In this document: positions 1-8,477 of the stretch, in pieces
Layout: each line of letters opens with the position of its first letter
Numbering within the stretch: position 1 is the stretch's first letter
Made by a program: the position numbers and the translations under genes
The notes under the pieces: model-generated
The model's database searches: none
Told to the model about the DNA's origin: nothing
Seen by the model: only the letters and a program-made list of their open reading frames with translations
Assembly: GCA_965223405.1 (NCBI GenBank)
Contig: CBDCWO010000006.1
Coordinates: 1,736,001-1,800,000, forward strand
Source: CBDCWO01 sp965223405
Lineage (GTDB): Bacteria > Bacteroidota > Bacteroidia > Chitinophagales > Saprospiraceae
Direction: 5' to 3'
DNA length: 64,000 bases

Positions 1-35
1 CCTTAGTGTTACTTAGTGTCCTTAGTGGTTAAAAA
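1..35. repeat. CTTAGTG phrase repeat
   Basis: Three copies of CTTAGTG stand at 2-8, 12-18 and 21-27, a period of 10 then 9 bp, followed by GTTAAAAA. The array overlaps the 3' end of the DUF4185 gene. A related array lies at 41271-41300. No function is known to me. Confidence 0.6.
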
Positions 36-1374
36 TAGCCTTAACTACAATTTTTTTGGTTTTTACGTTGGATCGACCCACCATCAACTGATAAAAGTAA
101 ATGCCGCTTTTTACTTGATTTCCCATATGGTCTTGGCCATTCCAATGTAACAAATATGAACCTGCCGGGTGGTATCTGTCAATTAAATTATAGACTACCT
201 GACCGTTCATATTATAGATTCTGATAGAGGTATGGTTTGATTTTAATAGTTTATATCGGATTTGGGTTTCCTGATGGAAAGGATTTGGATGATTTTGATC
301 AAGGAAATAAAGTTCAGGCATTAATTCCTGGTTTTCAATAGCAGTTGAATTTTGCTCAAACCGGACCTTCATAAGAAAAACATTATATGGGCCCCATTGG
401 GACATTAGAAAATAGATCGTTTCCCCTTCATTTTCCATGTATATATGGTGCATGAATGCGCCATAGAGACCTGGATAGTCAGTGCCACAAACGACCTGGG
501 ATGCGGTACTCCACGGTCCATGAGGTTGTTCGGCGTAGCGGATCTCGATACAAGCTTTGTTTTCATTCAGATACATCATGATCCACCTTTCGAGAAAGGG
601 ATTCCATAATACCGAGAGTTCTCCCACCGGAGCTTCAATGATTTCCGTGGCATTTTCTTCACCACTTGTCCATTCGCTACCAGAATAATATTGATAGGCC
701 GAAAGGTCCAATACTTTAGACGGAGGCACCCTGGCTATTTTAACTCCCCCAAAACGACCTGCGGGAATTCCCCAAAAATAGAGGTATCCCAAATGATCCG
801 CTACCGTTACTTGTATAAAATTACTGTTAGGAAGTCGCTTTACTCCGGATGAGATCCATGTATTCCCATTATCGTCGGAGTAAGCAATCTCGGCATCATT
901 TACCTGCCAATTTCCTGCCTCTAGCCATTGTTTCACCGACATGTACCATAGATACTGCCGGCTCAGAATACTCCATCCGGATGTGGGTATTTTGGTCACT
1001 TCTCCGGATCCGTCATTTTGATTATGATCGCCTTGGATAAGTGCTTTTGCATTTCCAATCGTATCCGTGATCCAACCATCAAACACGATGCCATCGGCGG
1101 CCACAGAGTCGCTGGTGAAAGCCATCGTATTTGATCTCCAGTCCCCACTAGCTCCCGGATTTCCAGGTGGACCAAAGGTATCTCCAAAAAGAAAATAGAC
1201 CTTACCATCACTGTGTAAAAACATCGATCCCAAATCCGTTCCATACACATTCACCGAACCGGTATTATTTATTGATGGTTGTCCTGTAAGTTGGGCAACT
1301 TGTTCAACAGCAACAATTTTCTGAGCAAACGACGTTTGACTAATTAGCAATATACAAAGTAAGGCATACTTCAT
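22..1374 (-). CDS. Secreted DUF4185-domain protein with T9SS sorting domain
   Basis: An exported 450-aa protein. The first 17 residues (MKYALLCILLISQTSFA) form a Sec signal peptide. Residues about 20-340 resemble DUF4185, a five-bladed-propeller-like domain of unknown activity that is often found on secreted carbohydrate-related proteins; the stretch 'YFLFGDTFGPPGNPG' is typical. Residues about 360-450 are a T9SS type A sorting domain (QNHPNPF near its start, SGIYFYQL near its end), so the protein is probably carried across the outer membrane and anchored or released there. The ATG lies 2 nt past the stop of the RidA-family gene, so the two are very likely co-transcribed. The substrate cannot be read from sequence. 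Confidence 0.85.
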   Translation of the reverse strand: MKYALLCILLISQTSFAQKIVAVEQVAQLTGQPSINNTGSVNVYGTDLGSMFLHSDGKVYFLFGDTFGPPGNPGASGDWRSNTMAFTSDSVAADGIVFDGWITDTIGNAKALIQGDHNQNDGSGEVTKIPTSGWSILSRQYLWYMSVKQWLEAGNWQVNDAEIAYSDDNGNTWISSGVKRLPNSNFIQVTVADHLGYLYFWGIPAGRFGGVKIARVPPSKVLDLSAYQYYSGSEWTSGEENATEIIEAPVGELSVLWNPFLERWIMMYLNENKACIEIRYAEQPHGPWSTASQVVCGTDYPGLYGAFMHHIYMENEGETIYFLMSQWGPYNVFLMKVRFEQNSTAIENQELMPELYFLDQNHPNPFHQETQIRYKLLKSNHTSIRIYNMNGQVVYNLIDRYHPAGSYLLHWNGQDHMGNQVKSGIYFYQLMVGRSNVKTKKIVVKAIFNH

Positions 1375-1376
1375 CG

Positions 1377-1946
1377 TTATCGAAATTCCGCAATGAGTTC
1401 AATCTCTACAGCTATATTTCGAGGCAAAGAATCCATTCCAACAGCGGCACGGGCATGCTTGGCTCGTTCTCCAAAGACTGAAACCAATAAGTCGGAACAT
1501 CCATTGATGACTTCCGGGTGATCGGTAAATCCCGGTACCGCATTGACCATCCCCATAACCTTGACAATTCTCACTACCCGATTCAAGTCTCCTAATTCAG
1601 CTTTTAGTGCAGCGATCAACTGCAACCCGGCTAGTCGTGCTGCCTCATATCCCTCCTCTACAGTCAGGTCCTCCCCTACTTTCCCAGTCATATATCCGCC
1701 CTCAGGCAAGCTTGGACCTTTACCGGCTGTGTAGATTAAATTTCCGGTACGTACGGAATTTACATAATTGGCAACCGGAGCCCCCATTTCAGGAAGAGCA
1801 ATACCCAGTTCAGTAATTTTGGCTTCTATGTCATAACTATACAATTCCACTTCCGTTGGATCTCCTGTAGATTCCTGACGACCTGTACAGCTGATTAGCG
1901 AAATCAGAAATAGAATAAATAGGTTTAGCAATAGTTTATTCTTCAT
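1377..1946 (-). CDS. RidA-family (YjgF/UK114) exported lipoprotein
   Basis: RidA proteins deaminate reactive enamine and imine intermediates from PLP enzymes, normally in the cytosol. Here the RidA core (about 130 residues) follows a signal peptide whose end LISLISC fits a lipobox, so a periplasmic or outer-membrane lipoprotein is predicted. The family C-terminal signature is visible as ARAAVGMDSLPRNIAVEIEL, including the Arg that binds the substrate carboxylate in characterised members. An upstream in-frame Met lies at 1967, but MKNKLLLN at 1946 gives a cleaner signal peptide and leaves 59 nt for promoters facing the divergent sulfurtransferase gene. It sits 2 nt upstream of the DUF4185 gene. 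Family call is firm; export is inferred. Confidence 0.85.
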   Translation of the reverse strand: MKNKLLLNLFILFLISLISCTGRQESTGDPTEVELYSYDIEAKITELGIALPEMGAPVANYVNSVRTGNLIYTAGKGPSLPEGGYMTGKVGEDLTVEEGYEAARLAGLQLIAALKAELGDLNRVVRIVKVMGMVNAVPGFTDHPEVINGCSDLLVSVFGERAKHARAAVGMDSLPRNIAVEIELIAEFR

Positions 1947-2005
1947 AATTCTGTTAATTTCATACATGAACTACAATGGTTTATAAAGATAACAAAAGAG
2001 ATTCC

Positions 2006-2860
2006 ATGTTTAAAACATTGATAAAACCAGCTGAATTATTACAAAATATATCAAATGCCAACTGGAGGATATTTGATGTGCGATTCTTTCTGAATAATCC
2101 GGATCAAGGGTATCAGGATTATTTATCAGCTCACATTCCCGGTAGTATCTATTTACATCTGGATAACGATTTATCCGGAGAAATTATCCCGGGAAAAACC
2201 GGAAGACATCCGCTGCCTTCTCCACCAGAGTTGGAATCGCGGTTTTCCAGATGGGGGATATCCTCCGATATCCAGGTGGTTGTTTATGATCAATTTCATG
2301 GAGGAATTGCGGCGCGACTATGGTGGATGCTGAATTGGTTGGGTCATCAAAAAGTAGCGGTCTTGGACGGAGGATATATGGCTTGGAAAGAACTCAATTA
2401 TCCAGTGACTGAGGTGATTCCCGAAATTCCCGCTGCCAGATTCACCATCAATGATTCCCTGTACCAAACTCTGGACGCAGAGCAAGTTCTAACAAATATC
2501 AAGAGTGGAGACCAAGTGTTAATCGACTCCCGTATTCATCCGAGATATCTGGGAAAAATCGAACCAATTGACCCCGTAGCAGGTCATATTCCCGGTGCTT
2601 TAAATCTCCCATTTCTTGACCATGTATCAGAAGGTAAAGGGTGGAAATCAGCGACAGAAATCAAATCAAATTTTGACACCGTGTTGGATAATCTAGATCG
2701 GTCTGAAGTCATTTTTTATTGTGGCTCCGGAGTCACTGCATGTCATAATCTTCTGGCTTATACACATGCCGGATTGGGAACTGGAATTTTGTATCCCGGA
2801 TCGTGGAGCGATTGGATTACGGATCCTCAAAGGCCAATCGTTACTTCACATGCAAAATAA
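2006..2860 (+). CDS. sseA: Sulfurtransferase (3-mercaptopyruvate/thiosulfate type), two rhodanese domains
   Basis: Moves sulfur from 3-mercaptopyruvate or thiosulfate to a thiophilic acceptor in the cytosol. Two rhodanese domains are visible. The N-terminal, non-catalytic one carries 'AHIPGSIYLHLDNDLSGE' and 'VLDGGYMAWKE'. The C-terminal one carries the catalytic loop CGSGVTA, the loop usual for mercaptopyruvate sulfurtransferases; the Cys accepts the persulfide. At about 284 aa it has family length. An upstream ATG exists at 1976, but MFKTLIKPAELL at 2006 matches the family start better. It is divergent from the RidA-family lipoprotein. The donor is inferred from the loop and not proven. Confidence 0.88.
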   Translation: MFKTLIKPAELLQNISNANWRIFDVRFFLNNPDQGYQDYLSAHIPGSIYLHLDNDLSGEIIPGKTGRHPLPSPPELESRFSRWGISSDIQVVVYDQFHGGIAARLWWMLNWLGHQKVAVLDGGYMAWKELNYPVTEVIPEIPAARFTINDSLYQTLDAEQVLTNIKSGDQVLIDSRIHPRYLGKIEPIDPVAGHIPGALNLPFLDHVSEGKGWKSATEIKSNFDTVLDNLDRSEVIFYCGSGVTACHNLLAYTHAGLGTGILYPGSWSDWITDPQRPIVTSHAK

Positions 2861-3237
2861 AACTATCGTCCTAAATTTTTATGCGTGAGAATTGTCAATT
2901 AAATAAATGGAATATACTACAACCGAACAAGAGACTGGATTTATTGCTATCGTGATCGGCTGTTTCGGAGCTCGGAAACCGGAAACCGGAGTCTATAAAA
3001 TATGGATGTTGTCGTTGTAAAATATTCATTTTCAATGATCAATTGGTGAAAAATATTAGCCATTACTCTATTTGCCTTTAAGGGAATTGCACATACCTTT
3101 TTTTTGTTTAGTTATTAATTATTAAGATCAAGCCACAGTAGAACAAAACAATTTTGAAAAAAATAGAATCAAGTTCCATTCTTTAATTTAAAAAGAAGTG
3201 CGGGAACGGAATAAGCCACCTTTATAAAAAACCTGTT
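2861..3237. other. Intergenic region with no recognised gene
   Basis: AT-rich. It contains a short heptamer repeat CGGAAAC twice in tandem at 2973-2986. A 37-codon open frame starts at 2907, but its residues resemble nothing I know. No terminator or consensus promoter is obvious. Confidence 0.5.
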
Positions 3238-3681
3238 ATGAAAACATTTATATTAGTCTTATCATCAATTTATGTTAATTTTTGTTTTCCGCAAAAATCA
3301 ATTCCCAGAGTAATAGAAGGAGATCTTTGTTTCAAACAAATAATCATCGGTTCTTCCTCAGAAATGATGGATAGCATAGAAATGAATTGGGAAAATATGG
3401 ATGAATTCGTTCGAGAGTATTTTCATTTAATTAAAAACAATGGATTGACAGACTCGTATCCAATTCAAATACTTCTTTCAGGTGATGAGCTATTTAAAAC
3501 TGTCTATTTACCCAAAGTGGAATATTATAAAATTCAAAGTTACAATGGGTATGATTTGCAGAATCAAAACCAGAAAATAAAATTAAAAATAATAGCAGAA
3601 AAAATTGATGCAAATAGGTATAAAGGAGAGGAGATTATATATTTTGAAAAAACATCAGGAACAACGATTGTTATAAAATAA
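3238..3681 (+). CDS. Hypothetical exported protein
   Basis: A 147-aa protein I do not recognise. The N-terminus MKTFILVLSSIYVNFCFPQ is a plausible Sec signal peptide. The remaining 125 residues are rich in Lys, Ile, Asn and Glu, with no Cys after the signal peptide and no recognisable catalytic motif; alternating hydrophobic residues near the C-terminus suggest beta structure. Its codons are more AT-rich than those of its neighbours. It stands alone, with over 340 bp on both sides, which fits a singly acquired accessory gene. Confidence 0.6.
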   Translation: MKTFILVLSSIYVNFCFPQKSIPRVIEGDLCFKQIIIGSSSEMMDSIEMNWENMDEFVREYFHLIKNNGLTDSYPIQILLSGDELFKTVYLPKVEYYKIQSYNGYDLQNQNQKIKLKIIAEKIDANRYKGEEIIYFEKTSGTTIVIK

Positions 3682-4028
3682 TCGAATTGACTTTAGGCAT
3701 TTTACAATCATAAAGAATGTGGTAATATGTCAATAATCAGTCTCATGAAATTACCATTCCACCTTAACTCTACTAGACCAGAAATAATGAACATTTGCTC
3801 TAATGGACAATGGTGGATAATATTTGAGGAAAAAAGGAATGTTGAAAAATGAAATTGCAATTCTTAACATTGAAGTGATTTAAAAACAGATGTTAAAATG
3901 AGTTATATGCGCTTGATTTTCAAGACGAAGCTCTTTTTGAGATTCATAGCCACAGTTATGGATCGAGAAAAAGCTGACGTATTGAGAATCAATGGCATGC
4001 AAATCAATTAATCCATAATTCCAATCCT
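3682..4028. other. Intergenic region with one long hairpin repeat
   Basis: Convergent region between the hypothetical gene and ruvC. The only structure I see is the imperfect inverted repeat at 3913-3992, listed separately. Confidence 0.5.
3913..3992. repeat. Imperfect inverted repeat A (about 80 bp, REP-like)
   Basis: The left arm starts TTGATTTTCAAGACG and the right arm ends in its near complement (CGTATTGAGAATCAA). Inner segments also pair: AAGCTCTTTTTGAGAT with its counterpart near 3961-3976, and ATTCATAGCC with GTTATGGAT at the centre. Nearly the whole element can fold as one hairpin. The centre TTCATAGCCA-AGTTA is shared with the larger inverted repeat at 15805-15989. Confidence 0.6.
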
Positions 4029-4589
4029 TTACGCTTTACGGCCCGGATTCTCAGCTAAAAATTGCTTCCATCCTGTGTAGGATTTGGCATTGGTGACGGC
4101 TCCGCGTTGAAGATGATGGCACATGGCCGCTGCCAAGGCATCGGTGGCATCCAGTTTTTGAGATTCCACCGATCTGCCTAACAGGTGTCCCAACATAGCA
4201 GATACCTGTTCTTTGGAAGCATTTCCATTACCGGTTACGGATTGTTTGATTTTTTTAGGTGAGTATTCCACAATTTGCAAGCCCATGGTAATTGCCGCCG
4301 CAATGGCTACACCTTGAGCCCTTCCCAATTTGAGCATGGATTGTACATTTTTTCCATAAAAAGGACTCTCTATGGCCATTTCCTGAGGTAAAAAACATTC
4401 GATGATATCCTGAAGCTGTAGATAGATCTCCTTCAGTTTGGTTTGATGATCTTTAAAACTCTGCAATTTTAGAATTCCCATTTGCACCAAATCAAGTTGT
4501 TCTCCCTCAATATCCAACACCGCATATCCCAGAACATTGGTGCCGGGATCCACTCCCAAGATCCTCCGCTTACCAGATTTTTCATTCAT
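4029..4589 (-). CDS. ruvC: Crossover junction endodeoxyribonuclease RuvC
   Basis: Resolves Holliday junctions together with RuvAB during recombination repair. The four catalytic acidic residues of the RNase H-like fold are visible: Asp in ILGVDPGTN, Glu in MAIESPFYGKN, and two Asp in KLDATDALAAAMCHH (residues 20, 80, 153 and 156 counted from the Met at 4607). Length of about 186 aa is normal. Three possible Met starts lie close together (4607, 4592, 4589); MNEKSGKRRILG at 4589 leaves a short basic lead before the first strand, as is usual. ruvA and ruvB are not adjacent, which is common in this phylum. Confidence 0.96.
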   Translation of the reverse strand: MNEKSGKRRILGVDPGTNVLGYAVLDIEGEQLDLVQMGILKLQSFKDHQTKLKEIYLQLQDIIECFLPQEMAIESPFYGKNVQSMLKLGRAQGVAIAAAITMGLQIVEYSPKKIKQSVTGNGNASKEQVSAMLGHLLGRSVESQKLDATDALAAAMCHHLQRGAVTNAKSYTGWKQFLAENPGRKA

Positions 4590-4766
4590 CATAGCAAGAT
4601 ATAACAAATTAAGGAAAATGCTAATACAATAATTCCAGATCCGTGCTGTAAGGATACTTATTTGAATTCCATCGCTCCGAAGCCAGCGGAATTAAGGGTA
4701 ATAAATTCGGAAAAAAAGATATTTTTTAATTAAATTACATTACGAAGTCAGCTACTGAATCCTAAG

Positions 4767-6572
4767 ATGCGACAAATATTACTTTTTAGCTTTTTGTCAT
4801 TCCAATATATAGCTCTACTGTCTCAAGACATGACTTTGGATACCTCCAACTTCCCACCGGTAATAGGTCCAGATCCCTCCTACAGGGTTGGTACTTTTTA
4901 CTATAGTTGGTATGGAAATCCAAAGCATAACGGAGATTGGATACATTGGACCCAGAATGGTCATATGCCACCGTCGGATATTGCCAGCGACTACTTTCCA
5001 ATATTAGGGGCTTACAGCTCAATTGATCCATTAGTAATTGCGCAACATATGGCTTGGCTAAGAAAAGCGGGTATTGGCATAATCATTACTACATGGTGGG
5101 GTCAGGAATCTTATTCTAACAGTACCGTACCAATAATTCTTGAAATTGCCGATCATTATAAGATAAAGGTAACATTCCACATAGAACCTTATTGGGAGCG
5201 AAGCGCAGATCGGCTAATTGAAGATATCATTTATATCAATAATCAATATCGAAGCTATCCTGCTTTTTTTCTCACTACAAAATCCAGTAAATGGATGCCT
5301 GGAAATGATCTTAAAGGATTATTCTATTTGTTCGCTCCAGGTCTTGCCGATCAGGCTCAACCTGTAGGATATAGTTATTGGACCTCGGCTATGGACTCGG
5401 TCCATGCATTATCCGATAAAACGATGATTATGGGTCAGGCCTTGGATGGTTTTCTAGCTGATGTATCACATTTTGATGGCATCTACAACTACATAGTCAT
5501 TGATCAGGGAGAAAACATCGATTATTCCTGGGGATTGGAGCTTCCTATGCAAACTTTTTTCGCTCCCGCGGTTGCACCCGGCAATTCCGCCGCAAGAATA
5601 GGGTACGAAGAGGATACATTTCTTCCCAGGCGTAATGGTAAAACCTATAGGGATCAGTGGAATGCGGCGCTATCTTTAGGTATTGAGCCATTCATGGTAA
5701 ATATTACGTCTTTTAATGAGTGGCATGAAGGATCTCAAATCGAACCAGCAGCAATTAACAGGTCAGACGGGAAAGGTTATACCTATTCCACTTATTCTCC
5801 TTTGGATGAAGATGGATATCTGATATTGTCTAAAGAGATGATTGGAAATTTTATCAATAAAGATTGGAACAGGAGTATCTATAGAATTCATATCACTACT
5901 ACTTCTGATTGGACTACTTTAGGATTGCTCCATAATAAAAGATGGCACCCATCTGAGATTGTATTCCAGAGCGATTCAGCCACCAGTTTCAACATTGTTA
6001 ACAACAATCTTGTATTAACCCAAACTCTGAAAACCGCTCAAAACGAAACAGCCATTCAAGGGATTGTGGATATGTTTTTGCTAGATTCCTGCATCGACGA
6101 TTCACTATATTTAGAAATATCGCGCGGCAATCTCGGGTCTACTTCCATCATTGTTTCTAAGCTGAATAAATCAACTCGGGACACACTCGGAGGTGCAGTC
6201 TATTCCGGACTTGGATCAAATAATGTAAATTCATATCAATTCGCAATACCTTGTGGTGAACAGTTGACATCAGCAATTCACGAGGAAAGGGAAGAAACCC
6301 AGGTTATTCTAGAAAAAGTCTATCCTAATCCTTTTAATAATAATGTGACATTTAACATCAACCTCCCTGATCCATCAAGTATTTCCCTTTTTGTCTTAGA
6401 TCTTTCAGGACAAAGAATTCATACACTCATTGATGGACAAATAGCTACCGGTCAACTGCAAGTAAATTGGGATGGGCGAGATATTTCAGGAAACAAAATG
6501 GTATGTGGTATTTATTTTATTCAGTTAATTTCAAGTAATCAGGTTCAAGTAAAAAAAATAATTCTTTTGTAA
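4767..6572 (+). CDS. Secreted GH99/GH71-like glycoside hydrolase with T9SS sorting domain
   Basis: A 601-aa exported enzyme. Residues 1-20 are a signal peptide (ending ALLSQ). Residues about 40-370 match the GH99-like (endo-alpha-mannosidase/mannanase related) barrel: 'GTFYYSWYGNPKHNGDW' near the start, 'GIGIIITTWWGQES' in the middle, and FNEWHEGSQIEPA around residue 315, the family's conserved block with acidic active-site residues. Residues about 515-601 are a T9SS type A sorting domain (VYPNPFNNNVTFNI ... GIYFIQL). A role in cleaving external alpha-mannan-like glycans is inferred from the family; the exact linkage is not shown. The gene stands alone and is followed by a clear intrinsic terminator. 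Confidence 0.85.
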   Translation: MRQILLFSFLSFQYIALLSQDMTLDTSNFPPVIGPDPSYRVGTFYYSWYGNPKHNGDWIHWTQNGHMPPSDIASDYFPILGAYSSIDPLVIAQHMAWLRKAGIGIIITTWWGQESYSNSTVPIILEIADHYKIKVTFHIEPYWERSADRLIEDIIYINNQYRSYPAFFLTTKSSKWMPGNDLKGLFYLFAPGLADQAQPVGYSYWTSAMDSVHALSDKTMIMGQALDGFLADVSHFDGIYNYIVIDQGENIDYSWGLELPMQTFFAPAVAPGNSAARIGYEEDTFLPRRNGKTYRDQWNAALSLGIEPFMVNITSFNEWHEGSQIEPAAINRSDGKGYTYSTYSPLDEDGYLILSKEMIGNFINKDWNRSIYRIHITTTSDWTTLGLLHNKRWHPSEIVFQSDSATSFNIVNNNLVLTQTLKTAQNETAIQGIVDMFLLDSCIDDSLYLEISRGNLGSTSIIVSKLNKSTRDTLGGAVYSGLGSNNVNSYQFAIPCGEQLTSAIHEEREETQVILEKVYPNPFNNNVTFNINLPDPSSISLFVLDLSGQRIHTLIDGQIATGQLQVNWDGRDISGNKMVCGIYFIQLISSNQVQVKKIILL

Positions 6573-6617
6573 CCATGAGGTCATTAATGAGTTTTGTGTG
6601 GCTCATTGTTGATTCTC

Positions 6618-6640
6618 CCCATATAATTATGGGTTTTTTT
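6618..6640 (+). terminator. Rho-independent terminator after the GH99-like gene
   Basis: The inverted repeat CCCATA-TAAT-TATGGG at 6618-6633 is directly followed by seven T residues. It lies 46 nt past the stop codon of the glycosidase gene and is the cleanest intrinsic terminator in the window. Confidence 0.75.
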
Positions 6641-6780
6641 AAACCCATTAAGTTAATTGACTGTCAGCTTTTCATCTCCAACATTACTTTTTAATCCATT
6701 GATTCTATTATTGATAAATTAGTAATTATTAATGCTAAAACAGGATATTTGTCACATTCTACCATCAAATTTTTATTATC

Positions 6781-7407
6781 ATGAAACATGAATGGAGAAA
6801 AAAGGAAAAACAATACTATCTGCCAAAAAATGTTCCCGAGCTGTTAACAGTTCCGGAATTTATTTTTTTCACTATTGAAGGAGCAGGAAACCCAAATAGT
6901 CCTAAGTTTGCGGAATACGTAGGCGTTCTATATTCATTGTCCTACGCTGTTAAAATGAGTCCTAAAAAAGGAATGGAGCCACCGGGTTACTTTGATTATA
7001 CAGTTTATCCCTTGGAAGGAATTTGGGATCTCTCAGAGGAAGGAAAACAGAATTTCCAGGGAAAGATAAATAAAGATCATCTGGTTTTTAAGTTGATGAT
7101 TCGACAGCCAAATTTTGTGGATAATAGTTTTGCTTCAAAAATAGTGGAACAAGTCAAAACCAACAAGCCACAACCCTTACTGGATCAAGTAAAGTGGGAA
7201 AAAATAACAGATGGGCCTTGTATTCAAATGTTGCACCTCGGAAGTTATGATGATGAACCCCAAAGCTTTGAGTTAATGGAAGAATTTGCAGTCAATTCAG
7301 GATATTTCCGAAAATCCAAAAAGCACCGGGAAATATATCTTTCCGATGCCAGAAAAGTCGCTCCGGAAAAACTAAAAACGGTACTAAGGTTTCAGGTCAG
7401 CAATTAG
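6781..7407 (+). CDS. GyrI-like small-molecule-binding domain protein
   Basis: A 208-aa cytosolic protein with no signal peptide. The order of elements fits the stand-alone GyrI-like (SOUL/AraC effector-binding related) family: 'PEFIFFTIEGAGNPNSPKF' near residue 26, 'YSLSYAVKMSPKKG', 'DYTVYPLEGIWDL', then 'GPCIQMLHLGSYDDEP' and a C-terminal 'HREIYLSDARKVAPEKLKT'. These proteins bind small hydrophobic or cationic ligands, and some hydrolyse cyclopropanoid electrophiles. No DNA-binding domain is attached. The ligand here is unknown. No partner gene is close on the same strand except the membrane-protein operon 250 bp downstream. Confidence 0.8.
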   Translation: MKHEWRKKEKQYYLPKNVPELLTVPEFIFFTIEGAGNPNSPKFAEYVGVLYSLSYAVKMSPKKGMEPPGYFDYTVYPLEGIWDLSEEGKQNFQGKINKDHLVFKLMIRQPNFVDNSFASKIVEQVKTNKPQPLLDQVKWEKITDGPCIQMLHLGSYDDEPQSFELMEEFAVNSGYFRKSKKHREIYLSDARKVAPEKLKTVLRFQVSN

Positions 7408-7460
7408 ACTACAAATCGATTTTCATATTAACTAAACTAAAAACAACCGGCTAAAATCTC

Positions 7461-8477
7461 ATTTTCCAAATCATTTTAATCAATCCATTCATAAACAGAT
7501 TATTAAAAAATAGAAAGCCTGGAAAACTTCTCCAAACACTATTTAAAGCAGTAATCTTTATCGGCTTTGGGATTGCAATTTATTTACAAATCGCTGATAC
7601 GGAATCACACCAGGGCACCTGGGCATTTATAAAAGTTCAATGGAATTCCACTTCGACGGGATACGTGATCCTGTTATTCCTGCTTATGCCGATCCACTGG
7701 TTTTTCGAAAGTATGAAATGGAGAGGGTTGCTGGAACCAGCGATTCTTATCAGCAAGTTAAAAGCCTTCCGGGCCATTTTATCCGGGGTACTTTTTGCCG
7801 TTTTCACCCCCAATCATCTTGGACAGTATGGAGGCAGAATCTGGTTTTTACCCCCACGACATGCTACTTCGGGCATATTTGCCACTTTAGTCGGAAGTTT
7901 TGCTCAAAACATCGTGTACGCCATTGGTGGTATTTTGAGCTTGGCCCTATTGATGCCACGCTACATTTCCTTTCAGGGAAAATATTTTTTTCTGGGATTT
8001 TCTGTAATCCTATCCATCCTACTACTTATCGTTTATTTCCAAATTCCACACTGGATTAACCGGTTTGATCACATCTTATGGGTGGAAAAATTGAAATCCA
8101 AATTCAAGCATTTTCATTGGGTCTACCCTTTACCTCTAAAAACACTTAATAGAACATTGTTCTATTCTGCATTGAGGTATTTACTCTTTGGATTGCAATA
8201 TTATATCCTGCTCCGACTATTTGGAGTAGACCAGGATTGGTATTGGTTAGTTGCCTGCATTGCTTTTACTTTTTTCATTCAGACCATTCTTCCATTTCCT
8301 CCCCTGATTGCCTGGGTTTCGCGGGGTGAAATTGCCTTATTAATTTGGTCTCCTTTCCAAATAAATGAACTTTTTTTGCTCGCAGCAACTTATTCTTTAT
8401 GGATAATAAATATCTTGATCCCATCGTTTTTGGGATTACTGTTATTCCTGAAGCGTAATTATATAAAAGATGTTTAA
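7461..8477 (+). CDS. LPG-synthase transmembrane-domain (YbhN/AglD-like) membrane protein, start codon unclear
   Basis: A polytopic inner-membrane protein of the lysylphosphatidylglycerol synthase TM family (UPF0104-like), without a catalytic LPG-synthase domain. Family marks include 'FESMKWRGLLEP' and 'FAVFTPNHLGQYGGRIWFL'. The first usable standard start is GTG at 7665 (270 aa). However, the same frame stays open back to a stop at 7452-7454 and encodes a convincing first membrane segment (VIFIGFGIAIYLQI). No ATG, GTG or TTG lies in that stretch, so initiation at an ATT (7461 or 7473) or a sequencing error is likely; the start given here is provisional. It overlaps the DUF3108 gene by 8 nt, so the two are translationally coupled. 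Confidence 0.7.
   Translation: MFQIILINPFINRLLKNRKPGKLLQTLFKAVIFIGFGIAIYLQIADTESHQGTWAFIKVQWNSTSTGYVILLFLLMPIHWFFESMKWRGLLEPAILISKLKAFRAILSGVLFAVFTPNHLGQYGGRIWFLPPRHATSGIFATLVGSFAQNIVYAIGGILSLALLMPRYISFQGKYFFLGFSVILSILLLIVYFQIPHWINRFDHILWVEKLKSKFKHFHWVYPLPLKTLNRTLFYSALRYLLFGLQYYILLRLFGVDQDWYWLVACIAFTFFIQTILPFPPLIAWVSRGEIALLIWSPFQINELFLLAATYSLWIINILIPSFLGLLLFLKRNYIKDV

Noticed and set aside
7640..8059. 139-codon open frame starting at an ATG
   Set aside because: It overlaps the LPG-synthase-like gene in another frame, and its translation has no membrane or family features, so it is a shadow frame.
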